A program made the translations under genes and the position numbers. This document shows positions 1 through 10,812 of a stretch of DNA of 36,999 nucleotides, piece by piece. How positions within the stretch are numbered: position 1 is the stretch's first letter; the number at the start of each line of letters is the position of its first letter. The stretch covers positions 1 to 36,999 of the forward strand of contig JAAMXP010000003.1 of assembly GCA_019693395.1 (NCBI GenBank), read 5' to 3'. Under the pieces are notes generated by a model. It was not told the DNA's origin and made no database searches. It saw nothing but the letters and a program-made list of their open reading frames with translations. Origin of the DNA: Ettlia oleoabundans (Eukaryota; Chlorophyta; Chlorophyceae; Chlamydomonadales).

Positions 1-872
1 GTTCCTGTTCCATGTGCCCTGTAGTTATGGCGGCATGTCGAAGCTTAAGCAGAATTGCAGCAGAAACGCATTTGCAACAACAGCGCAATGCTGGCGTCGA
101 TCTTCAAATCCAACATGCTCACGAGTACGTAAGTCGGAATATAACGTGCACCCCCACACAAACCCCACCAACCCACAGCAAACAAGTAAAGAACCTTTTA
201 CGGTAGAGCGGTTGAAGGAATTTTGGCGCAAGCAGCCACCAGAGCCTGCAGCTATTGCATGATCGCCACCAGCGGTTGACGTCAGCATAAATGAAGCCAT
301 GAGGACAATCAATGCTTCTCTCTTGGCAAAATGGGTCAGCCAGCTGGTGAGTGGTTGGGGAATGCACGTTAGTGTGCTGTTGGCACTGGCAACAATGTCG
401 TGCAGGAACCTGCATGGCGCCGGCCGCAAGGTGTTGTGCCGTCTTCTGTCGCCAAGGAGCATTCTGGTCACCTTAGCCCTCGTCTGAAGGGTTGCCACAT
501 CCTGCACGGCATTGCGTCACAGATGCTCTTGCCTGCATGGCACAGTGAGGAGGCAAGAGAACGAGCCTTCCTAATGCATCGCCATGGGACAGGTGCAGCA
601 AGCTTGGCTTCCTCCGCCGCTCTGCGCCTGCTGTTGTGCTGAAAACATTGTTAACTCGCCGCTTCTCGTTCACCCCGACTCAAGCCGCAAACACTAGTGA
701 GCGTAGGAACTTCTTCGTTCATAGACACAACACCCTTCTTCGAACTTCCAACGTGTTGCAGCTGCTCCGCAGCTGCTTTCCAAGGCTGAAGTACGTGCAG
801 GAAACTACGTGTAAGTTGCATGCAAAACATAAATAACCAGTTTTGTTGTTGGTTCTACTGTACCCTGACAAC
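1..872. other. no supported gene; 5' flank of CAP-LysM gene
   Basis: I see no convincing gene here. A 160-codon open frame on the minus strand (507 to 25) has no family signature and no clear splice partners. It could be the end of a gene lying mostly outside the window. The last 100-200 bases must hold the promoter and 5' leader of the CAP-LysM gene that starts at 873; I could not pick out a TATA box. Confidence 0.4.
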
Positions 873-2580
873 ATGTGCAGCCCCCGTTCGTCTCCCCGCC
901 AACCGCCGCTTAGCCTGGCAGCTAACGCCCTGTTGATTGCTCTGCTGAGCATTGTGCAATTCACAGCAGGCTGCCCTGATAGCCAGGTAAGTGCAAGACA
1001 GCAGCACGGCAGTATAAGCCAAGCCTAGCCTGCTTTGCCCAACTCTGCGGTTCACCCCCACCCGTGCAGGCTGCGCTGGATGCCCACAACTCTGCGCGCG
1101 CCCGCTATGGCGCCCCTCCCCTGTCTTGGAGCTCTGAGCTGGCGGAGTACGCCCAGAGCTACAGCAGCACCTGCGCTGAAGGCGTGAGTCCTGTCAGCCC
1201 AGCCAAGGCCAGCAGTTGGGTGCCTACACCCTAACCCACCGGCATACCTGCATCATCAGTGCCACAGGTGGTGCTGTGCAGCCCACGCCCACATTGACAG
1301 CCTTCTTGCCTCTGTCCTTCCATCTTTGCCGTTCCAGCACTCTGATGGTCCGTATGGCGAGAACCTGGGATGGGGTCACCCCTCCTGTGCCGCTGCTGTT
1401 GACGCCTGGGTGGCCGAGGAGCAGAGCTGGTCTCCAGGGATGGACTTTTCTACGAGCACAGGACACTTCACGCAGGCAAGCTTCCCGCCAACTGACGTAT
1501 GAGCCATCAGGCAGTGCACTGGATCATTCAGTTGTTGGGGGAGCCTGATCAAAATAGGGAAGAGCTAGGCAGCAGCTTCCTGTGGTTGAATTTGTAGCGG
1601 AGTGGGCCTGGGCTGTCAACACACTGTTTGCATGCATTGATGCCAGACTGCTTTCAACTGTTGCTGCAATATTGGTTGCCCGTCTGCTCTAGAACTATTG
1701 AGCCAGATTATCTGGTATATCGTATGCTTGTGATTGGGCCCTTTGCAGGTGGTTTGGGCGGGCACAACCCATGTGGGGTGCGGGTACGAGCCCGCTTGCC
1801 AGATGACCACGTGTTCCTACGAGCCAGCTGGTAATGTCCGAGGGCAGTTTGAGAGCAATGTGGGCTCTGCCTCATCGGCTCCCGCAGATGGCAGTGAGGG
1901 GCCCGCCCCGCCGCCAAGTGCCCCTCCCGCTGATGGCTCCGAATCTGAGGGGTCCCCTGCCAGCACAGGATGCACCTACACCATCCAGTCTGGTGACACC
2001 CTGACCAACATTGCTGCGGCCACAGGCAAGCGAAGATGAACGCAGCGAGCGGGTGGAGGGCTGTGAGCAGCGCCAGTTGAGCGTTTCTTGAAGTGTGTTC
2101 CAGGTTCTCATCAGTTTGGGGCCGTGTGTCCCTCTCTGCAGGCACATCTGTGGACAGCATTGTGTCAGCCAACGGCATTAGCAACCCAGATCTCATCATT
2201 GTTGGCGAGCAACTGACCATCCCGGGTGCTAGCGGCTGCCCCACTGACAGCGAAAGCTCCTCAACGCCTCCAGCCACCCCCAGTGGAAGCGACGGCTCAT
2301 CTTCCGGTGGCTGCGCATACACTGTCCAGCCAGGGGACACCCTGACCAACATTGCCGCTGCGCAAGGTAATGCGTTCAAACGTGTGGCAGTCGTTGTGGC
2401 GGGCCAGCCTGCTGCACTTCCAAGTAACACCATTTGCTCATCGGTGCTGAGGCGTATGCATTGCTGCTGCATGTGCCTGCAGGTGTGTCTGTGGACAGTA
2501 TCGTTTCCGCCAACGCCATCTCCAACCCAGACCTCATTATTGCGGGCCAGTCCTTGACCATCCCCGGAGCCAGCTGCTGA
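873..2580 (+). CDS. secreted CAP/SCP (PR-1-like) protein with two LysM domains
   Basis: Exons: 873-986, 1070-1183, 1338-1475, 1749-2025, 2142-2366, 2483-2580 (321 aa). The protein should be exported to the wall or outside. Residues 1-35 form a signal peptide with a hydrophobic stretch (ALLIALLSIVQF). The CAP domain spans about 40-160 and shows LDAHNSARARYG, HSDGPYGENLGWG and GHFTQVVWAGTTHVGCG. The four usual cavity residues (His77, Glu84, Glu103 or Glu104, His119) are present. A Pro/Ser/Ala linker follows, then LysM1 (about 197-247) and LysM2 (272-321), both with GDTLTNIAAA and NPDLII. LysM is known to bind GlcNAc polymers (chitin, peptidoglycan); CAP function is less certain. The two LysM copies are nearly identical and each is cut by an intron at the same codon. 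Introns 3 and 4 have GC donors. ATG 873 is the first in frame; the open frame upstream uses only TTG. Roles in wall remodelling or microbe contact are inference. Confidence 0.88.
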
Positions 2581-3266
2581 TTCTGATTGTGCTACGTCAT
2601 CCTGCTGCAGCAGTGCCTACTAAAACCCTGCCCACACACTCGATTACGCTTGTGATACGCTTCCCCAGTCATTGAAGGGGTTACAACGCCAGTTCATTGT
2701 GAATGGTTGAAGCTGTATACTACATTGGCTGGACAGCGAGAGGCAAGGTACCGTGCACTTGGCACCTGCGCTGAATGTGCAACGGTCCCTGCCTCTTGAC
2801 CCATGACCCATCCTCCATCCCATGAACAAATGCTGCATCAAGCACCACTGACTGCTGCAAGCCCCTAGTGCTACTGCTGCCATCACTGCGTGCCCTGGCT
2901 TGTTGCCATTCCTGCTGGTCTGCCAATACCTCTCAGCTACCGCCCATTGCGCACGGTTGAACCGCTGCTACTCTTTGTGCTGCACGGTTGTCATTGCTGC
3001 TTTGCACCATTTGGAAGTCCGACCGTTTTAGCCGTGGCACCACGTAAGCTGTGGCTGGTGCTGCTGCTGCTGCGCGTGTTGTAGAAGAAAGCGGCAGCCA
3101 AGCGACGACTGCTGCTAGGTTGAATACACAGACCAGGTTGATTACACAACCGACACGTGCTGAAAGGCACGTGACGAAAGCAAGTGTACAGGTTGCAAGC
3201 CAGGGCTTGAAGACCTCAAGCTGCTGTCCAGTACACAGTATGAATAAGGAGTGCCGCAGCGGTGGA
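2581..3266. other. intergenic, two convergent 3' UTRs
   Basis: This stretch separates the TGA of the CAP-LysM gene from the TGA of the minus-strand glutaredoxin. It should hold both 3' UTRs. I see no gene in it. Confidence 0.5.
3142..3146 (-). terminator. candidate TGTAA poly(A) signal of the glutaredoxin gene
   Basis: TGTAA, the poly(A) signal typical of green algae, reads on the minus strand about 120 nt past the glutaredoxin stop. A pentamer occurs often by chance, so only its position supports it. Confidence 0.35.
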
Positions 3267-4259
3267 TCACAGCGCGCCTGCTGCCTGAAGCATGGGCACC
3301 AGCTCGCCTCTCGACTGCAGAGTTGCCACGCCTGGTCCATCGTTGCACCCACCAACACTGTTGCCTGCACGACAGGGTAACGGAGGCACAAGCCGCTTAG
3401 AGCAGGCTCTTTGACGGCAGTGCCATCTGGCATGTGCAGCATGTGTTTACCAGCTTGCCGCATCACCGAAACAGATTGAATACGTGCTGACAGCAGGCAC
3501 GGCACTCTTGCCTGCAATGAAGGTGTTGGGCACTGAGGTGCGGTCAGTCAACTTTGCCAGCTCAGCGCGGATGGCTTTGCTGTCGGGCATTTCGTCCAGC
3601 TCAAACACAGCATAGTTGGCCCCCGTGGAATTTAGCACAGCCTTGGCTTTCTTGCACTACGGGCATCCAGACCAGCTGAACATCACCACCTGCGGAAAGA
3701 GATGAAAACTGAGACATGACATGCTGCAGAGCTTATGCAGGCCATGCATGCATGCTACAGCTTTTCCAGCAGCACCGCCTGCAGCACCGCCAGACCGGCT
3801 GTGACACAGTTAATGCAGCTGGTTTTTCTCTGCTTTTTAGCAAGCCACACTTGACATGCCTCCCTTCACCGAGGCGCACCGGGTTGTCGGCGATAGCAGC
3901 CTCAACCTTGGCCCGGATGGCAGCCTCGTCATACTTGCCCGCCTGAGCAACCGCCAGTGCCTTCTTTCCCGCATTCAGCGGACTTTGCTTGACTGCCACA
4001 CTGATGGCATTAATGAGTCCCTCGGGAAAGTTCTGGCTGGACACGACCACAGTCCGGCTCCGCTGGGGCTGCCGTGCTGCCAGGCGCTGAAGGAAGGATA
4101 GCGGCGGGAGCGGCGGAGTGAGTTGGCGCTGACCAAGGATGCGTGCATTACTGAGATCGTAGCTTGATGCGTCGAGACTCCTACCTGAACCCCAGACGGA
4201 GTCTTCTGTGCACCCTGTGGTAGGAAGGCGCTGCGGGCAAGAGTGTTCTGCGCCTGCAT
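3267..4259 (-). pseudogene. plastid-type glutaredoxin with an in-frame TAG inside the CPxC active site
   Basis: Exons (5' to 3'): 4259-4185, 4086-3880, 3689-3512, 3364-3267; 185 codons counting the TAG. Residues 1 to about 45 look like a transit peptide. A helical extension follows (NFPEGLINAISVAV), then the thioredoxin fold: VVMFSWSGCP, TAG, CKKAKAVL, then TSVPNTFIAG (the cis-Pro loop) and NSVGGCNDG (the glutathione-site GGCND). Class I glutaredoxins have CPYC or CPFC here, so TAG (3659-3657) replaces the aromatic residue between the two cysteines (codons 103 and 106). Everything else is intact, including all splice sites. Intron 3 is GC-AG and restores the frame exactly. The codon may be a base error, a recent null allele or a recoded codon; TAG ends two neighbouring genes, so general reassignment is unlikely. 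If functional, the enzyme would reduce disulfides or remove glutathione in the plastid. ATG 4259 is preferred over an upstream GTG frame at 4293. Confidence 0.8.
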
Positions 4260-4495
4260 TGTGCCTTATAGGTGCTGGGAGGCAAGTCGACACCTTGGAG
4301 AGGTATAGTAGGCCCTAAACCCTCGCCTTCCGTCTGGTCGCCAGGCTGGCAGTCATGCTGGCAGTCACTGGAAGCAGGGACACAAAGTGATCAGATTAAG
4401 TAACAACTCCATATATATCTATATCAGTTGCACATCACTGTGCGGGCGTGTGCAGAGCCTTTGGGCGGTGCCCGCCTGGAGTTGCGGACTTCTTC
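4260..4495. promoter_or_regulatory. divergent promoter region, glutaredoxin and SulP transporter
   Basis: Only 236 bp separate the two start codons, so both promoters must share or neighbour this spacer. An AT-rich TATA-like run (ATATATATCTATATC, 4411-4425) stands out from the GC-rich surroundings, about 70-85 bp before the transporter ATG. Its use as a TATA box is inference. Confidence 0.45.
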
Positions 4496-7400
4496 ATGGC
4501 GAGCGGACTCCCCCAATACGGCTGGATTGATGAAAGCGATGGTGTGGATGGCGTCCACAGCAACCCGGACCCCGAAGCTCACCTCGGCCTAATCACCAGG
4601 CGTGCGTCCACTGCGAGCGGCGGCAGGAGCAGCGGGCTGCTGCCGCTCGATGAGGACTTGGAACAGGCGCTGCTGCCTGAGGGTAGTGGCGAGGAGCAGG
4701 AGGTCGAGGGTGAGAATGAAGATTATGTGGAGCATGTCATGGAGTCCAGCCCCAAGCGTTGGCCACAACTGCGGCTCAGCAGTGTCAGCACCCGCCGACT
4801 CAGCCCTGCTTTCCTCACCGGCAGCGGTGACGGCGGCCTGGAGGACCTGCTGCCCCCACGACCTGGCAGCAGCGGCTTTGCCACCCCTTCTTTCGCTCCC
4901 ACCATGCGGGCAGCTCCCTCACCATCAGTGGCCAGCATGCCAAGACCTCCTCGACCCAGTAGCAGTCTGCCGAGCAGTGACCAGCAGCCGCAGCAGCAGG
5001 AAGTGAGGACTCCACCAGCGCAGCCGCAGGCAGGGCCCCTGACACGCGCCGGTGTGACTGGAGCCATCAACTCTGTGCTGGCCCTGCCCATCATGGGAGC
5101 ATTTGCTTCAATCATTTTCCGAGTGAGCGCGCCACCAACCATTGATGATGCTGGTGCCTTAGCCGGCTTCCCTGTCTGCGATGGCAGTGAACTACTCCTG
5201 CATCCTTGTTAAATCGTTTGAACGTTCCATTCCCCTCCTCCGCACTTCAGGATCCTTTCTTCAAGCCCATGCTCGGCGATCTGGTCAAGCTTGTGTTCCT
5301 GTCGTCGGCTGTTCACCAGATGGTTTTCGCCCTGTTCAGCTCCCTCCCCTTCGCCGTGGGTGCGTGGCTCTTCCAGGTGGCCGGCTGTGGAGGTGACCTG
5401 GGATGCTCCTGAACCCCCCGAAGCCTAATGAGCAGGTTCATATGTATGTGTGCAGGCCAGGTGCAAGACGTGGGGCTGATTTTCCTGTCAGCCATTGCAA
5501 GTGCGGTTGTGGCGCAATGCAACGAAGCCGACTGGTCAACAGCCGACACGCTGGCCACTGTGCTGGTGTCTCTGCTGCTGGCTACCGGCACTGTGGGCAT
5601 CCTGATCATTGCAACAGGTGTGCACACCGCGGCATGCTTGCTGAATCCTGCTGTCATGGCGAATGTCACGGCTCCCCAAGCCCTTGAGAACAAAGGCCGT
5701 AGGCACGCATGACTGAACCCCCTCACACTGTACTTGGCAAACTTGCGCCTTGCCTTGATATCACCCGCAGGCACCCTGAAGCTGGCCAGCCTGGTCCAAT
5801 ACGTGCCGCTCCCTGTCGTGGGTGGCTACCTATCTTTTGTGGGATACTTTTGCCTAGCAGCAGGTGCGCGTAATGCCTCAGATGCCTCCCGAGCACACAG
5901 CTCAGCTTGATTTCCAGCATTCTTTCCCTGCATCGCCGCAAAGCACGTCCGCAACGGGGGGCTCCTGCATTCTGCATTGCCCAATCAGTCATGCCTTGCC
6001 TGATCCGTCTGCAGGTGTGAGCCTGGCCACAGGGCTGGAGATTGATGGACCCGTGTCATGGCTACAGCTGGCAGACACTGATGCGCTGCTGAAGCTGGCA
6101 CCAGCAGTGGCCATGGTGCTAGTCATCAACCTTGTTATGCGCCGCTTCAAGTGAGCTGTGCAGCCTCACTGGAACGTGTTGGATGGTCGAGCATGCAAGG
6201 ATACAACTGTTGCTTTCTGTTCTTCCCCCTTTGCAGCTTTAGCCAGTGCCAGCTGTTCTGCTCTCACAGGCTAGCCTTGACCTCATCTACCGGTGCGGCT
6301 TGCACCCTGCAGGAGTCCGCTTGCGCTGCCTGCCCTGTTGCTGCTGGTACCAACCTTGTTCTACTTCGTGCTGTATGCCTCAAGGCTCACTCTGGAGGAT
6401 GCACAAGAGGCTGGCTGGGTTAGCAAGCCGCAGGTGGGTCAACTGCTGGCGTGTTTGCCGCATGGTGCTCACTTTGCTGTCCCTGTCGCTCACTCTTGCA
6501 GGCTGTCTCGAACCTTTGTCCCAAGGCAGGGCCTTTGGGGTTCTAAGCAGCTTGGGATTTCACCTTTCATTGCATGCATGCAGCCAGGCGACGGTCAATG
6601 GCGGTTCTGGCATGCCTGGGGCCTCTACAATATACACGACTTCCCACCTAGCAACATATACTGGCACGCACTGCCCAGCCAGGTGGGATCCAGGCTGCTA
6701 ACTGGTTGATCTGTTTGGGTAGTGAGCCACATAGGCAGGTTGTCTGTGCTTAACGCAAGGCAGAGACAGGGGGAACAGCAAAGCTGCTATCAGCAACAAA
6801 TCGTGTGACAAAACGTTGAACGGCGGCACAACGATCCCGCCAGGCCAGTTCGCCGTAAGTGGTTTTGGCGGTTTCCATGCAAGCGTTCCACACTGCCCTT
6901 ATACCCGTGCCGCAGGTGGGCAAGTTGCTGGCCCTATATTTTGTGGTGGCCTTCGGCAGCAGCATGGACATTGCCGCCATCCAGGCTGAGGCGCCGCGTG
7001 ACCTGGACTATAATGCTGAGCTGGTGACAGTGGGGCTGTCCAACCTGGTGGTTGCGGGGGCGGGCTGCGGCTGCACGGGATCTTACATCTTTTCGCAGAC
7101 GCTGTTTAGCATGCGCATGGGCGTGGACACACCACTCATGGGCGCAATCGTTGCGGGTAAGAACTTGCAGTAACGTTAGGGAGGACCTTGCAGAACACCA
7201 GGGAAAGCAAGCAAATACAGGGGGTTGCAAGTCTGAACTCAAGGGGTTTGCTGTGAGATGCTGGCAGCGTGCATAGGGGTTGAATCAGCACAGCCCTCAT
7301 ATTTTCGCCACTGTCCCCCTTTGCCCCCACTGCTTTCTGCAGCCGCTGAGCTGGCTGTGTTTGCCGTGCCATTCAACGTCATGGCATTCCTTCCCAATTT

Positions 7401-10400
7401 TTATTTTGGGGGCCTCACCGCCTGGATTGGGCAGGACATCCTGAAAGTGAGTGCCAGCACGCCTCGTGGTTGCGCGCAGGCACGCATGAGAGCAGGCAGG
7501 CACATTTTATGTGTGGAGCCAAGCATGTGTCCTGGTGCTGTGCTGCTAACCTGCCAGTCATCAACCGTAATCTGCATGCCAACGACACCTGGCATTTGCT
7601 CCAGGACTGGTTATTTATTGCCGCCAAGCGCATCTCCGCTGTCGAGTATGCCTTGTTGCTGGCCACCTTTGCGCTGGTGATGGCAACGGGGCTGGAGGCG
7701 GGCATTGTTGCGGGCATCGTCTTGGCGGCCCTGCACTTTGCATACAGGTGTGTGCCACGGGAGCTGCGGAGCTGCTCATTGTCAATCCGTGGCACTGCCG
7801 GTGTCAGTGAATCTGTGCAGTGCTGCTTGGCTCGCAGCTTTGGTGCCTCTTGAGATGCACACAGGTCTTCATGCGTTCCCCCTGCCTGCAGCTACTCCCG
7901 GGTCACCATGACCGCATTCACAGTGGTGCCTAGCCGCAGCGGTGCTGGTAAGTGGTACTGAGCGCAATCAGATTCATGCAGCTTCAGAGCTGCAGAACCT
8001 GCCAATAAATTTCTGCCACACCCTTGATTCCAAACATGCAGTACGTACTTTTGACCAGCGTACGGTTCTTGATATGTTCGCGGCCCGCATCACCGCCGTC
8101 AGCTTGTCGGGCTACCTCTTCTTTGGCAGGTGGGGATGGGCTTATTGCATGCATATATACACCGCTTGCCTCAGATTTGTTAGGCGAGTGAGCTCAGGTG
8201 TTTGACATGATGCCAGCCATGAATGCGTGTATTTCCCTGTCGCGGCGTTTGTGTAATGCGCACCCTGGCCTTCTTGTGTTGGGTCTGCAGCTCTGTGCAG
8301 GTTGTGAACAAGGTAGTGGAGATTGCCGACAGCACGCTTCACACACAACCACATTTGGAGCCAGCTGAAGGTCAAGCTCTGGCACCGAAACCAACAGCGT
8401 TGGATGGGGAGCAGCAGATGGGGCGGCTGGTCAGCCTGCCCAGCAGCGCCACGCTGTCCAGGACATATGATAATGTCGACATGCTGGCAGACAAACTGGC
8501 GGGTGAGTGTCCGCTTTGCCTGCCCTGATGGGATGCTGGCCAGGCACCAGCCACGTGGCTGCAAATTGCTACAAGCGTCATGTGATGTATGCTGGCTGCG
8601 AGTTGTTCATGATGGCAGAGCGTGCTTTGCAATCAGAAATAGGAGAGTTTGTTCCGCAATTTACCTTTCAGACATTCCCTGCTCTGGGCTTCCTACACAG
8701 GCTGCGGAGGTGCAGCATTGACAAGGGTGGTGGCGGCGCTGGCAGAGTCCCCACGCTTCCTCATCCTTGACTTCAGGCACGCTCTGCGCTGCTTTGTGCG
8801 CTGCCATGGAGTCCCAATCCGGATGCACACTTTCCTGCCATTAACCCCGCCGATGAAGGCGTCGCCGCTCTGCAGGTAGATGCAATCCCCAGCTCCTCTC
8901 CAGCTTCCTGACTGCAGGAGAGTCCAGGGCCTGGATGCAACTGCCGCTCGCTCCTTCGTCACCCTGCACAACAAGTTACAACGCATGGGCATCCAGGCAA
9001 GTCGCAGAGCTCGACCAATATACCACTGCTGGGCAAAGCTTTGCAAACCGCTGAAACCTGCTGCAAAAGAGCAAGTTGCAATAGCCGGAAAAATCAACCC
9101 CTTGGCAACACCCGACCTTCACTATTGCACCTGCCGCAGCTCATCATCACGCACATCACGCCCCGCAACGCCCACGTGCGCCAGCTGTTGGCGGCCCAGG
9201 GACTCATCCTGTGCCAACCCACAGCTGCAGCGGACGCGCAGGCCGACTCAGGCACGTCTTGCGATCCCTTGCATGCTGACGGGAGAGGCGGGTGCCTGCC
9301 GCTGGCCAGCCATTCGCCATGCCTGATACCATGTCCTCCTTCCTGCACCCCGCCATCTGCCTGGCCATTTGTGCTGCACATGCAAGCTGCTGGCCTCTGC
9401 AGGGCCCCTCTGTCTGTGGTTCCCCACCATGGATGCTGGCTGCCAGTACTGTGAGGAGCGCTTCCTGGAGGTGGCAGTCGCGCACGGGCTATGTGCACCC
9501 CAGGCTCCCTCCGTTAGCTTGACTCAGGTGATCCCAGGGACCTTACAAAGGGAAAGAATGGGCGGGGATTGGCAGGGGATGATGCGTCTCTGTTCTTTAT
9601 AATGCTGCCTGTGGGTGTGTCAACCACCTAGTTGTCCTGCCTTTCAGGTTCTGCAAGCGCACTTGGAGCTGCCGCGCTGCATCTTGGGGCGGGCTGAAGT
9701 CGACTATCACGCTGCGGCAGCAAAGCTGGCACGCTTCACCCGCAAGCAGGAGCTGAGGTAAGGGCCAGTTCGTGTTGATAGTTCCTTGGCCAGTAAACAA
9801 CCCATCATTGAGGTCTGCTGCATCCCTGATTTTATCCTAGTTCCCTGGCTGTAATCTGCAATGTTTGCCTGCAGGGCTGGCGATGTGCTGTTCTCCCTGG
9901 GCAGCCCTGCAGATGATCTTTACGTCATTGAACGCGGCTCAGGTGAGTGATAGCCTTGCGACACACAAGGGGGATGGCCAGTCCTCTCGAAAATGGGAAC
10001 CTGGTTGAATGTTATTTGCACTGCGCATCACCCGCACCTTTTCTCCCCCTGTGCCTTCTGCAGTGACATGTCAAGTGGATTTCATGCAAAGCACTGTGCA
10101 CAGCCGGGCACAGATGCCAGTCTTGCCTGCTGACATGCAGCCGCACACCTCAGAGCGGCGCTTCACCTATGGCCCTGGCAGCATTGTGGGGGAGTTGGAC
10201 TTCTTTCTGCAGCGACCCCGCAGGTCAGTGCACGAATGCTGTGCTTAGCGTTTCATTCATGTGCTCTGCCCGTTGGTGTGAGTGCAGTGCTGTGTAAGCA
10301 TGATTGAACCTGGCCTTGGCTGTCCTGCCCATTCTTCTTGTGCAGCTTCGCTGCGGTGGTGGACGCGGATGGCAGCACCTGGCGCATCACACGCCATGCA

Positions 10401-10526
10401 TTTGAGGCCATGGCTGTGCAGGACCCGGGATCCCTGGTGCTACTGCAGACCATCATCTTGAGATCCACCTGCCTCTCCGCCAATCACGCCATGGAGGCCC
10501 TTCAGCGCAGCAGCAGCGCCGACTGA
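4496..10526 (+). CDS. SulP/SLC26 transporter with STAS and cyclic-nucleotide-binding domains (Vsb1/YGR125W-like)
   Basis: The gene has 21 exons: 4496-5122, 5251-5359, 5456-5617, 5771-5863, 6015-6150, 6313-6433, 6584-6682, 6916-7156, 7343-7446, 7605-7747, 7892-7947, 8042-8129, 8291-8502, 8701-8776, 8918-8996, 9140-9251, 9403-9527, 9648-9757, 9875-9942, 10064-10223, 10346-10526 (1033 aa). An acidic, Ser-rich cytosolic N-terminus (about 190 residues) precedes the SulP core, with hydrophobic segments and TGSYIFSQTLFSMRMG. A STAS domain spans about 612-820 (ITAVSLSGYLFFGSSVQVV, FLILDFRRVQGLDATAARS). A cNMP-like domain fills about 865-1033 (GPGSIVGELDFFLQRPRSF, the phosphate-cassette Glu and Arg visible). 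This order matches the fungal vacuolar Vsb1 type, linked to basic amino-acid storage, rather than plasma-membrane sulfate carriers; substrate here is inference. ATG 4496 is the first ATG in a frame that is otherwise open only from a GTG. Three introns (after 8776, 8996 and 9251) use GC donors. Confidence 0.88.
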
Positions 10527-10812
10527 CGCTGGCACAGCACTGCCAAGCGCAGTTTACACTGCCCCTGTATCATTCACAATTGTATCGGTTTCCGGACAGT
10601 TTCGCAATGCGTGTTTTGAATCGTTTGGTTTCATATGGCATCGGTCAACGGATGCAGTACGCATAGGCGGTACAGCCTCCCAATTGTAGACTCCATTAGA
10701 GCGTGTCCCTGCTGCCACCAAGGTTGGACATTGCTTGTGCTTCCACAGAAACGCTGAAGCAGATCATACGAGCCGGGTGCGGAGGCTTCGTCGGCCGGAC
10801 CTATCTCGTGTC
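10527..10812. other. spacer between transporter and repeat-protein gene
   Basis: This 286 bp stretch must hold the transporter 3' UTR and the promoter of the next gene. I see no TGTAA and no other recognisable element. Confidence 0.35.

Noticed and set aside
25..507. 160-codon minus-strand frame at the left edge
   Set aside because: It has no recognisable domain or convincing presequence and no matching exons. It could be part of a gene beyond the edge, but this cannot be supported.
3657..3659. Selenocysteine or general stop reassignment at the glutaredoxin amber codon
   Set aside because: Selenocysteine uses TGA, not TAG. TAG ends the acyltransferase and coiled-coil genes normally, so a genome-wide reassignment does not fit.
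3975..4293. Unspliced glutaredoxin 5' frame starting at 4293
   Set aside because: It begins with GTG. Splicing from ATG 4259 with a GTAGG donor gives a better transit peptide and keeps frame.
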